Positions 44,921 to 52,240 of a stretch of 60,899 nucleotides of DNA are shown piece by piece. The notes beneath the pieces were generated by a model, which was not told the origin of the DNA, ran no database searches, and saw only the letters and a program-made list of their open reading frames with translations. The position numbers were made by a program, and so were the translations under genes. The stretch's first letter is position 1. Each line of letters begins with the position of its first letter. Source of the DNA: Candidatus Alistipes stercoravium (GTDB lineage Bacteria; Bacteroidota; Bacteroidia; Bacteroidales; Rikenellaceae). Location: contig DWWQ01000014.1 of NCBI GenBank assembly GCA_019119615.1, forward strand, positions 1 through 60,899. Reading direction: 5' to 3'.

Positions 44921-45559
44921 TTATTGGATTTCGTCGGAGACAATCGTCTCCAGTACATGTCCGAAATCCTCACCGGACGCAGGCATGTAAACGGCGAATC
45001 CGAGACGGCGTGCCGTTTCGATGTTTTTCAGTCCGTCGTCGATGTAGAGCGTCTCTTCGGGGATCATGCCGCTGGCGTCGATCATCTGGCGGAAGATTGC
45101 CTCGGATGGCTTCAGTTCGTGCATTTGGTAGGAGAGGAAGGCTGCATCGAAATAGTACTCCATGTCGTGTCCGTCGGCGCGGAACATCTCTTCGACGAAG
45201 TTCATCGAGGCGGGGTTGTTGTTCGAGAGTACATAGGTGCGGATTCCCCGTCGGCGCAGCGCCTCTATCTGCCGGAGCAGTTTGACCGGTATGGGATTCA
45301 GAAATTCGCCGTAGGCCCATTCGATCTGTTCGTCGGTGATGTCGGGCCGGTTCGAGAGGCGGCGCATCTCGTCGCAGGTTTCGTGGAAGGTGATGTCGCC
45401 GTGTTCGAGCCGGCCGAGCATCTCGGCGGGGTAGCAGGGGTTGATAAGTTCGGCTACGGCATCCATGCCGAGGTGCCGGAAGGCTGCGATGCAACGTTCC
45501 ATATCGAGCGGAACCAGCACGCCGCCCAGGTCGAATACTACGTTTTTGATGGATTCCAT
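44921..45559 (-). CDS. HAD-family hydrolase (YihX-like)
   Basis: A 212-residue cytoplasmic phosphatase. Motif I is VVFDLGGVLVPLD with the nucleophile Asp10 (the second Asp of DxD is Gly, as in the YihX branch); motif II appears as YVLSNNNP; motif III Lys in HELKPSEAIF; motif IV as LYIDDGLKNIETARRLG. YihX-type enzymes dephosphorylate sugar phosphates such as glucose 1-phosphate; the substrate here is unknown. Start ATG at 45559. It follows the SDR gene by 85 bases but has its own promoter element. Confidence 0.88.
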   Translation of the reverse strand: MESIKNVVFDLGGVLVPLDMERCIAAFRHLGMDAVAELINPCYPAEMLGRLEHGDITFHETCDEMRRLSNRPDITDEQIEWAYGEFLNPIPVKLLRQIEALRRRGIRTYVLSNNNPASMNFVEEMFRADGHDMEYYFDAAFLSYQMHELKPSEAIFRQMIDASGMIPEETLYIDDGLKNIETARRLGFAVYMPASGEDFGHVLETIVSDEIQ

Positions 45560-45599
45560 AGGATGGTTTGCTTCTTGTTCGGGCCCGTTTCGGGCGGCA

Positions 45600-45607
45600 C
45601 AAAGATA
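45600..45607 (-). promoter_or_regulatory. -7 promoter element for the HAD gene
   Basis: TATCTTTG on the minus strand, 40 bases before the HAD ATG and downstream of the SDR stop. Confidence 0.6.
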
Positions 45608-45644
45608 GGAAAAATCCCGTTGCGGGAGATCGACCGACCAATAT

Positions 45645-46484
45645 CTACTTTTGGAATTGCATGGTGAAACGCCGCAGCGGGGCGATGAGCGCCATGGGCA
45701 GCAGCTTGCATAATGGAATCCAGAGGCGGTTCCACCAGTCGGGTACGATGGTGCGTCGGCCTCGCCACAGGCCCCGCAGTCCGCGGCGGGCGCAGGCATC
45801 GGCCGAGATCAGGGCTCCCACGCTCATCCCGATACGCTGCCAGCGGGGCGTCAATCCGTAAAGGTCGGTTGCCACGCCGGCCGGACATACGGCCGTAACG
45901 CGGATGCCCGCCTCGCGCACCTCCTTGGCAAAGGCCACGGAGAAGGCGCGCAGGTAGGCTTTCGAGGCGCTGTAAAGCGACAGTCCCGGGAAGGGCATCC
46001 ACAGCGAATAGGAGGACATGTTGAGGATATGGCCGTCCTTGCCGCGGCGTATCATGTCGGCGGCGTAAAGCCGGCACATCTCGGTGTTGGTCAGGTCGTG
46101 CAGGAGGATGATCCGTTCGATCCTTTCTGCCGGGGTGTTGAGCAGATCGCAGAAGGAGAAGATGCCGGCGTTGTTGATCAGGACGTCGATGTCGATCCCT
46201 TCGCGCCGGGTGAAATCGTGCAGCTCTCCGGCGGCGCCGATGCGTGCCAGGTCGATGGCGACGGTGCGGATCCGGATGCCGGGTGCGGCGCCCTCGATCT
46301 CCCGGCGGACCGTTTCGAGCGGTTCCGCCCGGTTTCCGGCCAGCACGAGGTTGTATCCAAGGGCCGCCAGCCGCAGCGCGTAGCAGCGCCCGATGCCCGA
46401 TCCGGCGCCCGTTACGAGGGCCCAGGCCGAGCCCGGCTGCACGGCGCCGCATTTGCGGCCTGTCGTATGGTTTCGGGCATTCAT
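45645..46484 (-). CDS. Short-chain dehydrogenase/reductase, candidate 3-beta-hydroxysteroid dehydrogenase
   Basis: A 279-residue NAD(P)-dependent SDR. The nucleotide loop is TGAGSGIG, NNAG stabilises the sheet, and the catalytic set is Ser in LNMSSYS with YSASK (Tyr-x3-Lys). Its C-terminus adds an amphipathic segment (WWNRLWIPLCKLLPMALIA) that may touch the membrane. SDRs are substrate-diverse; the steroid call rests on its operon: the start overlaps the stop of the OYE flavoenzyme by one base, and a steroid 5-alpha-reductase homologue lies first. Published isoallolithocholate-forming gut Bacteroidetes link a 5-alpha-reductase, a 5-beta-reductase and a 3-beta-HSDH (recalled from the literature). 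Confidence 0.82.
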   Translation of the reverse strand: MNARNHTTGRKCGAVQPGSAWALVTGAGSGIGRCYALRLAALGYNLVLAGNRAEPLETVRREIEGAAPGIRIRTVAIDLARIGAAGELHDFTRREGIDIDVLINNAGIFSFCDLLNTPAERIERIILLHDLTNTEMCRLYAADMIRRGKDGHILNMSSYSLWMPFPGLSLYSASKAYLRAFSVAFAKEVREAGIRVTAVCPAGVATDLYGLTPRWQRIGMSVGALISADACARRGLRGLWRGRRTIVPDWWNRLWIPLCKLLPMALIAPLRRFTMQFQK

Positions 46485-47695
46485 CAGGGCAGGCGGTTGA
46501 GTTCCTTAACGATCTTGCGTGGCAGGTCGGGACAATGTTTGCAGCACTTCATGTCCACGGAGTACATGCGGGCGATGCAGTAGTTGCGGTGGTCGCAGGC
46601 GCTGCGGGTCGTTTCGTCGCCCGTGCGGAGTTCCTCGACAAAGGCCGGATCGTTTACCAGCGCCCGGGCCATCTGCACCAGCTCGAAGCCGGCGTCGAGC
46701 GCCTGGTCGATGCCTTCGCGGCTGACCAGTCCCCCGACATAGATCAGCGGCCCCTTGAGGGCGGCGCGGAACTTTTTGGCATCCTCCAGGAAATAGCACT
46801 CCCGGAAGGGGAACTGCTTGATCAGGAAGGGCCCGCACCAGCGGATGAAGTAGCGGAGCCACCACGGGGAGTAGTAACTCATCGTGTAGATCGGAATCAG
46901 TCCACGCATGACGGCCATCGGGGCCTTCGAGACGAATCCGCCCGAGAGAACGATGCCGTCCACGCCGTACGACTCGATGACCTTGGCGATCTCGATGCTC
47001 TCGGGGATCTCGATACCGCCCTTGAATCCGTCGTACATGTTGTGCTTGACGGTGATGGCCATGCCGCAGGTCCGGGCGGTGCCTACGGCCTCGTCCAGAC
47101 ACATGCGCATGAAGCGCATGCGGTTTTCGAGCGATCCGCCGTATTCGTCGTGGCGGCGGTTCGTGTAGGGCGAGAGAAACTGCGAGATGAGGTAACCGTG
47201 TCCGGCGTGCACCTCCACCGAATCGAATCCGGCGTCGTGGGCCGTGCGTACGGCGCGCCCGAAGTCGCGGGCGACCTCTTCGATTTCGCGGTGCCGCATA
47301 CCCCGCACGGGGGTGTAGGCGTAGAGGTTGATGCCCGACGAGGCGCCGATCGGAATCTGTCCGGCTGTGGAGTAGTGGGTCATGTTGCCGCAGTGTCCGA
47401 TCTGGATCGCGGCGGCGGCACCCTCGCGGTGTATGGCGTCGGTGATGTCGCGCAGCCCCGGGACGATCTGGGGCCGCAGCCACAACTGCTTGTTGAACGA
47501 CAGGCCGCTGCGCGATACGGCGGCGTAGGCGAGCGTCGTCATGCCGATGCCGCCGCGGGCCACCGAGACGTGGTACTGCTTGAGCTGTTCGGTGGGGCCG
47601 AAGTCCTTGCCCATCGATTCGAACGCCGCGGAGCGGACCGTGCGGTTGCGCAGCGTAACGGGTCCCAGCTTATAGGGGGTGAAGAGGTTTGACAT
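46484..47695 (-). CDS. OYE-family NADH:flavin oxidoreductase, candidate 3-oxo-delta4 steroid reductase
   Basis: A 403-residue FMN TIM barrel. Visible are TPYKLGPVTLRNRTVRSA at the start, IQIGHCG, and the classic GHGYLISQFLSPYTNRRHDE then YGGSLENRMRF run. It is related to the barrel of BaiCD/BaiH, which act on 3-oxo-delta4 bile acids, but lacks their C-terminal FAD/NAD domains. A cysteine-rich tail follows the barrel (Cys367, 373, 384, 385, 388), spaced unlike the usual 4Fe-4S site. It starts 8 bases after the 5-alpha-reductase gene and overlaps the SDR gene by one base. Confidence 0.88.
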   Translation of the reverse strand: MSNLFTPYKLGPVTLRNRTVRSAAFESMGKDFGPTEQLKQYHVSVARGGIGMTTLAYAAVSRSGLSFNKQLWLRPQIVPGLRDITDAIHREGAAAAIQIGHCGNMTHYSTAGQIPIGASSGINLYAYTPVRGMRHREIEEVARDFGRAVRTAHDAGFDSVEVHAGHGYLISQFLSPYTNRRHDEYGGSLENRMRFMRMCLDEAVGTARTCGMAITVKHNMYDGFKGGIEIPESIEIAKVIESYGVDGIVLSGGFVSKAPMAVMRGLIPIYTMSYYSPWWLRYFIRWCGPFLIKQFPFRECYFLEDAKKFRAALKGPLIYVGGLVSREGIDQALDAGFELVQMARALVNDPAFVEELRTGDETTRSACDHRNYCIARMYSVDMKCCKHCPDLPRKIVKELNRLP

Positions 47696-47703
47696 GGTTC
47701 GGG

Positions 47704-48465
47704 TCAGTATATGAAGGGTATGATGCGTTTGCGTTTGAGGCGGGTGAACTCCTCGCCGAACTCCCGTTCGTAGCGGCGGCGCAGCGAGGCGGCGCGGGGC
47801 GCCAGGTTGGCGAAGGTCCACCAGGCGAAGACCGCCCCGGCCCACGACCACGAGGCGATGGCGAAGCCGACCCATTCGAGCAGCTCGCCGAAGTAGTTGG
47901 CCGACGATACGTAGCGGAACATGCCGCCGCGGGGGATGTAGTGGCGCGTGTCCCCGGGTTTGCGGAGGTGGCGGATGATGTAGTCCGAGTGGAGGTTGAT
48001 GACCATGCCGGCGAGGAACAGTGCGCCGCCTATATAGATATAGGGCTTTGCGAACCATCCGTCGTAGTAGTCCGCCGGGGAGACGTAGAAGATCCAGCCG
48101 CCCTGCATCAGGGCGTTGAGCGTATTGAAAAGCGTGCCCATGAGGACGATGCCGAGCGGCATCTTCGAGTTGCCGCGGATCAGCAGCGGGAAGATGAAGG
48201 CCCGCTGGAGATAATGCGCCTGGAAGAGCAGGAAGAGCGTGAGCGGCGCGGCCTGCAGCATGCGGTCCGAGGCGGCCCAGAGCACACACATGAGGATGAA
48301 TACCGGGGACTCCATGACCACCCAGCCTATACGGTTTGGTACGGGCGGGCCGTAGCGGCGGTCGAACAGGTAGCCGTATCCGGCTTCGAAGAAGTGCAGG
48401 GCGATGAAGACGAAGAGTGCCAGGATCGCCATGATGATCAGAAAGATGTTGAATGCGTGTTCCAT
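47704..48465 (-). CDS. Steroid 5-alpha-reductase family protein (SRD5A homologue)
   Basis: A 253-residue, about seven-helix membrane protein, the same length as human SRD5A2 (254). The C-terminal NADPH region is strikingly conserved: HLRKPGDTRHYIPRGG (166-181), FRYVSSANYFGELLEWVG (183-200) and terminal KRIIPFIY. The substrate-side residues match too: Glu52 (human Glu57) and Tyr85-x2-Arg88 in HYLQRAF (human Tyr91). The glutamine before that glutamate in human enzymes is Met51 here. It would reduce the delta4 bond of a 3-oxo steroid or bile acid to the 5-alpha form. ATG 48465 opens the first helix. First gene of a three-gene operon. Confidence 0.9.
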   Translation of the reverse strand: MEHAFNIFLIIMAILALFVFIALHFFEAGYGYLFDRRYGPPVPNRIGWVVMESPVFILMCVLWAASDRMLQAAPLTLFLLFQAHYLQRAFIFPLLIRGNSKMPLGIVLMGTLFNTLNALMQGGWIFYVSPADYYDGWFAKPYIYIGGALFLAGMVINLHSDYIIRHLRKPGDTRHYIPRGGMFRYVSSANYFGELLEWVGFAIASWSWAGAVFAWWTFANLAPRAASLRRRYEREFGEEFTRLKRKRIIPFIY

Positions 48466-48491
48466 GCGGGGCTCTGCGCGGTAAAACGCGG

Positions 48492-48522
48492 TAAAGTTAC
48501 GCTTTTTTTTCGGTCCGGTCAA
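48492..48522 (-). promoter_or_regulatory. Promoter for the steroid-reductase-like operon
   Basis: On the minus strand TTG (48520-48522), exactly 20 bases, TAACTTTA (48492-48499), one base off TAnnTTTG, 26 bases before the ATG. Confidence 0.55.
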
Positions 48523-48583
48523 GGACCGCATTCTGCGGATGCTGTTTGTTTTGCCCGGGGAAGCGTCCGGATGGTCGGATGTG

Positions 48584-48621
48584 AAAAAGAGATGCGTCCG
48601 AAACAGGAGCGCATCTCTTTT
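48584..48621. terminator. Terminator after glutamate decarboxylase
   Basis: A 12-base stem (48585-48596 with 48610-48621) and 13-base loop; A and T ends allow use on the minus strand between gadB and the steroid operon. Confidence 0.75.
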
Positions 48622-48697
48622 CGCCATGTCGGCCGCCGGTGCCCGCGCGAGGTGTCGTGCCGGACCCTTTTTTGCGGTGTTCCGGTCGGGCGGAACG

Positions 48698-50113
48698 TCA
48701 GTGCGTGTAGACCTTGCCTTTCTGCTTTTCGTTCTTTTCGTACTTCAGGCGCGACTGCGTGGGGTATTTGAGCGCCTCGAACTCCTCCACGGCGTTGCAG
48801 ATATCCTGCAGCAGCATGTCGGCCATATCGCGCGACATGCCCTGCCGGACGACGATGCGCATGACGATCGTCTGTTCGATGGTCGCAGGCATCGTGTAGG
48901 CCGGCACCATCCACCCGCTCTGCTGCAATTTCGCCTGCAGGTCGAAGAGCGTCCATTTGGCTTTTTTCTCGTAGGCCGGATCCAGTGACCAGATGAAGAG
49001 CGGATTGACCACCTCCCGGGCGAATACGCGGAAGCAGGTCATTTCGCCGATGGCCCGGTGGCAGTAGGCGGCGATATCCATCGAGTTCTGCTGGATCTCC
49101 CTGTATCCTTCGAATCCCAGCCGGATGAAGTTGTAGTACTGGCCGAGAATCTGCGCCGCCGGACGCGAGAAGTTCAGTCCTACCTGTGTGATGCTGGCTC
49201 CGAGGTAATTGACCGAGAAGGACATCTCTCCGGGGAGGTACTTCTTGTCCCTCCATACGACCCATCCCAGACCCGGGTAGACCAGTCCGAACTTGTGGCC
49301 CGATGTGGAGATCGACTGCACCCAGCGCAGGCGGAAGTCCCACTTCTTGCCCGGATTGAGGAACGGCAGGATGAAACCGCCCGAGGCGGCATCGACATGG
49401 ATCGGAATGTCGTATCCGGTCTTGCGGTTGTAGTCGTCGAGCGCCTTGTCGAGGGCTTCGACGTCGTCGTTGAGCCCCGTCCAGGTAACGCCGGCGATCG
49501 GTACGATGCAGATCGTGTTCTCGTCGCAGATCTTCAGGGCGGCATCGACGTCGAGTGTCGGGTGTTTTTCGTCGAGCGGTACGGTGCGGAGCTCGATTTG
49601 CCAGAGCTGGCAGAATTTCTCCCAGACGACCTGATAGGCGGCGCTCATGACGAGGTTGGGCTTGTCGCAGGGTTTGCCCGCGGCCTTGCGGCGTGCGCGC
49701 CAGCGCAGCCACGCGGCCACGCCGCCCAGCATGCAGGCCTCCGAGGAGCCGATGCCTACGGCGCCGGTCTTCCATTCCGCCTCTTCGGGGGTGTTCCACA
49801 GGTTGGCGATGATGTTGATGCAGCGTCCGCACATGACCGCCACGCGCGGATACTCCGTTTCGTCGATGTAGTTGACGTTGATCGCCTCGTTCATCAGCCG
49901 TGTGGCGTAGTCGTCCATGTAGGTCGTAACGAACGTGGCGAGGTTCAGACGCGGCTGCGTCTGGGGGTAGGTCTCGTCCTTGACCATCTGGTAGGCCACT
50001 TCGGGGGCTGTCTTTCCCTTGGGAATGAACTCCGTGGGGGCGGGTGAACGCATTTCGCGTGTGCCGAATACGTCGGTCAGCGTCTCATCGTGCAGGTGTT
50101 TCATGAGATCCAT
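48698..50113 (-). CDS. gadB: Glutamate decarboxylase
   Basis: A 471-residue PLP enzyme converting glutamate and a proton to GABA and CO2, the proton-consuming core of acid resistance. The PLP lysine is in SISTSGHKFG, preceded by PIHVDAASGGFILPF; N-terminal GTREMRSPAPTEFIP and the C-terminal SGWMVPAYTMP are typical of bacterial GAD. The end (SRLKYEKNEKQKGKVYTH) includes a penultimate Thr-His as in E. coli GadB, whose C-terminal His closes the active site at neutral pH. The antiporter-glutaminase operon lies 11.6 kb away. Start ATG 50113 or 50104. Confidence 0.95.
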   Translation of the reverse strand: MDLMKHLHDETLTDVFGTREMRSPAPTEFIPKGKTAPEVAYQMVKDETYPQTQPRLNLATFVTTYMDDYATRLMNEAINVNYIDETEYPRVAVMCGRCINIIANLWNTPEEAEWKTGAVGIGSSEACMLGGVAAWLRWRARRKAAGKPCDKPNLVMSAAYQVVWEKFCQLWQIELRTVPLDEKHPTLDVDAALKICDENTICIVPIAGVTWTGLNDDVEALDKALDDYNRKTGYDIPIHVDAASGGFILPFLNPGKKWDFRLRWVQSISTSGHKFGLVYPGLGWVVWRDKKYLPGEMSFSVNYLGASITQVGLNFSRPAAQILGQYYNFIRLGFEGYREIQQNSMDIAAYCHRAIGEMTCFRVFAREVVNPLFIWSLDPAYEKKAKWTLFDLQAKLQQSGWMVPAYTMPATIEQTIVMRIVVRQGMSRDMADMLLQDICNAVEEFEALKYPTQSRLKYEKNEKQKGKVYTH

Positions 50114-50255
50114 ACTTTTCAGTTTTTGATGTTGTGGTTATTCCGCCTTGTCGGGTTGCACGAACTGTGCCAGAGCCCCCGTGCGGGCATTTCGGGGCCG
50201 CCCGGAAAACCTTCCGGCGGCTGTCGAAAAAAAAGTCGAAAAAATGACCGAAAAA

Positions 50256-50287
50256 TTTGGAACGTCCCGGAAAATGTTATAGATTTG
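50256..50287 (+). promoter_or_regulatory. Promoter for the SPFH operon
   Basis: TTTG at 50256-50259, exactly 20 bases, then TAGATTTG at 50280-50287; both elements ideal. ATG 27 bases downstream. Confidence 0.78.
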
Positions 50288-50314
50288 TGATATCAAAATA
50301 ATATCATTACGAAT

Positions 50315-51274
50315 ATGAAAAACCAAAACTTCGTCTATGGTGGCTGGAAAGCCAACGGATTCGTGGCGCTGGCGTGCGAACTGCTTCTGCTGGCCGGATT
50401 CATCGTCTTGATCGTATTGGGCGCCCTGCGTGCCGATGCTTCGCTGCCGGGCGGGGTGGCGATGGTTGTAGCGGGCTCCGTGGGGCTTGCTGCCGTTGTG
50501 ATCGGGTTGTGCGGCTTCATGCTGCTGGAGCCCAATGAGGCGCGCGTGATGGTCTTCTTCGGCAACTACCGCGGCACGTTCTACGAGACGGGCTTCTGGT
50601 GGGTCAATCCCTTCATGTCGGCCAAGCCGATCTCGATGCGGGCGCGCAACCTCAATGTCGATCCGATCAAGGTCAATGACAAGACGGGCAACCCGATCCT
50701 GATCGGTCTGGTGCTTGTGTGGCGCATCAAGCGCGATGACATTTACAAGGCGGTCTTCGAGATCGATGCGGCGCCGGCGGCTCCCGGACAGGGTGTTTCG
50801 GCCTCGGCGCGCATGAACGTGCTGCAGAATTTCGTGAACGTGCAGAGCGACGCGGCGCTGCGCCAGGTGGCCGGCTGTTATGCCTACGATGACAACGGCA
50901 CGAAGCAGGAGACGCTGACGCTGCGCTCGAACAGCGAGGAGATCAACGAGCAGCTCGAAACGAAACTGAACGAGCGCCTGGCGATGGCCGGTATCGAGGT
51001 TGTCGAGGCGCGTATCAACTACCTGGCCTATGCGCCGGAGATTGCCGCCGTGATGCTGCGCCGCCAGCAGGCCGACGCCGTGATCGCCGCCCGTGAGAAG
51101 ATCGTCGAGGGGGCCGTATCGATGGTGCACATGGCGCTGGACCGTCTCGCCGACGAGCAGGTCGTCGAGCTGGACGAGGAGCGCAAGGCGGCGATGGTCT
51201 CGAACCTGCTCGTGGTGCTTTGTGCCGACGAGGCGGCGCAGCCCGTAGTCAATACCGGAACCCTTCACCACTGA
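50315..51274 (+). CDS. SPFH-domain (stomatin/band 7) membrane protein
   Basis: A 319-residue protein with two N-terminal membrane helices (about 18-40 and 47-69) and a band 7/SPFH domain (LEPNEARVMVFFGNYRGTFY, VNDKTGNPILIGLVLVWRI) followed by a helical coiled region (NERLAMAGIEVVEARINYLA, AVMLRRQQADAVIAAREKIV). SPFH proteins oligomerise in membranes and organise lipid domains or regulate proteases. The two following genes are spaced 4 bases and a 4-base overlap away, so they form an operon. Confidence 0.9.
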   Translation: MKNQNFVYGGWKANGFVALACELLLLAGFIVLIVLGALRADASLPGGVAMVVAGSVGLAAVVIGLCGFMLLEPNEARVMVFFGNYRGTFYETGFWWVNPFMSAKPISMRARNLNVDPIKVNDKTGNPILIGLVLVWRIKRDDIYKAVFEIDAAPAAPGQGVSASARMNVLQNFVNVQSDAALRQVAGCYAYDDNGTKQETLTLRSNSEEINEQLETKLNERLAMAGIEVVEARINYLAYAPEIAAVMLRRQQADAVIAAREKIVEGAVSMVHMALDRLADEQVVELDEERKAAMVSNLLVVLCADEAAQPVVNTGTLHH

Positions 51275-51278
51275 TCGG

Positions 51279-51530
51279 ATGGCGCGTGAGACAAATACCC
51301 GAAGTTTCGTGCTGCGAGTCGATGCGGCGACGATGGATGCACTGGAGGCGTGGGCCGAGGATGAGTTCCGCTCGATCAACGGCCAGCTCCAGTGGATCAT
51401 CGCCGATGCGCTGCGACGCAGCGGGCGGCTGAAGAAGCCCCGCCCGCAGGCCGCCCGTGCCGCTGCTCCGGACGGAATGCTGGCGTCGCCGGCCGCGTCG
51501 AAGAACCCCAAAAACGAACCCGAATCATGA
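51279..51530 (+). CDS. Ribbon-helix-helix (Arc-like) small protein
   Basis: An 83-residue protein. The first 50 residues follow the Arc/MetJ RHH plan: a polar strand TRSFVLRVDAATMDALEAWA followed by two helices through INGQLQWIIADALRRSG. The remaining ~30 residues are basic, Pro/Ala-rich and probably disordered. It may bind DNA, but its fixed place behind an SPFH gene also suggests it could regulate that operon or act with the membrane protein. Its stop overlaps the next start (ATGA at 51527-51530). Confidence 0.8.
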   Translation: MARETNTRSFVLRVDAATMDALEAWAEDEFRSINGQLQWIIADALRRSGRLKKPRPQAARAAAPDGMLASPAASKNPKNEPES

Positions 51531-52114
51531 ACAAGAATCCTTTTGACAATATGGCAGGCGACGGTCGTTTCAAGGATCGCCTCCGCAACCGGATCGGAGA
51601 GTCCGTTGCCCGGAATCAGCAGGAGGGGGAGCAGTTGCGCGAGCAATTGACGAGGTTCCTCCATGCCCGCGGGCGGCTGTGGCTCGGACTGCCTGCCGTG
51701 GCGGTCATCACCTTCCTCTCCCTTTTCCTGCTGCGGACCCTTGATTTGCCCGTAACCGAAGCGCTGGCCAAGGGTGGTATCGCGGCGGGGATTGTGTCGC
51801 TGTGGTGGGTTGTCGGCATCTGGGGCTCGGCCGACAGGCGGTTGGCTAAAGAGAAAGTTGAGGAGGACGATGAAAATCCCCTGTCGCGCTGGATCGAAAG
51901 GCAGAAGCAGCGGAGCGTCATTGCGAACCGGCTTTTGCGCGGGTTCGGCGTGTTGTTGTCGGTAGCGGCGCTGGTCGCAATCTGTTCCCCGCAGCTGGAG
52001 ATGCTCTTCACGGAGGACGGACAGACGGTGCATGCTGTTTTTGGCATTCTGCTGAAACTGTTTTGTGCCGGGGCGCTTGCCCTTCCCGTAAAACTGACGG
52101 CGCCGCGCGAATAG
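51527..52114 (+). CDS. Membrane protein of the SPFH operon
   Basis: A 195-residue protein with no recognised family. An N-terminal charged helix (DGRFKDRLRNRIGESVARNQ) precedes a helix pair at about 50-95, a charged loop with LAKEKVEEDDENPLSRWIER, and a second helix pair near 135-190. The Asn start (MNKNPFDNM) is set by overlap with the RHH gene. The product may be a partner of the SPFH protein. Confidence 0.7.
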   Translation: MNKNPFDNMAGDGRFKDRLRNRIGESVARNQQEGEQLREQLTRFLHARGRLWLGLPAVAVITFLSLFLLRTLDLPVTEALAKGGIAAGIVSLWWVVGIWGSADRRLAKEKVEEDDENPLSRWIERQKQRSVIANRLLRGFGVLLSVAALVAICSPQLEMLFTEDGQTVHAVFGILLKLFCAGALALPVKLTAPRE

Positions 52115-52134
52115 CGGGGACATGGCAGTTGCAG

Positions 52135-52163
52135 AAAAGCGTTCCGTGCAGGACGCTTTTTTT
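52135..52163 (+). terminator. Rho-independent terminator after the SPFH operon
   Basis: A 10-base stem (52135-52144 with 52151-52160), 6-base loop, seven T residues. Confidence 0.85.
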
Positions 52164-52207
52164 GTGCCCGGAGCCGGTTGCGCGGTACGACGTGCGGAAA
52201 AAGTGCG

Positions 52208-52215
52208 TATCTTTG
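52208..52215 (+). promoter_or_regulatory. -7 promoter element for the sirtuin gene
   Basis: TATCTTTG, 25 bases upstream of the ATG at 52241. Confidence 0.62.
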
Positions 52216-52240
52216 TTTTTGGGAAAATACCTCCGAACCT

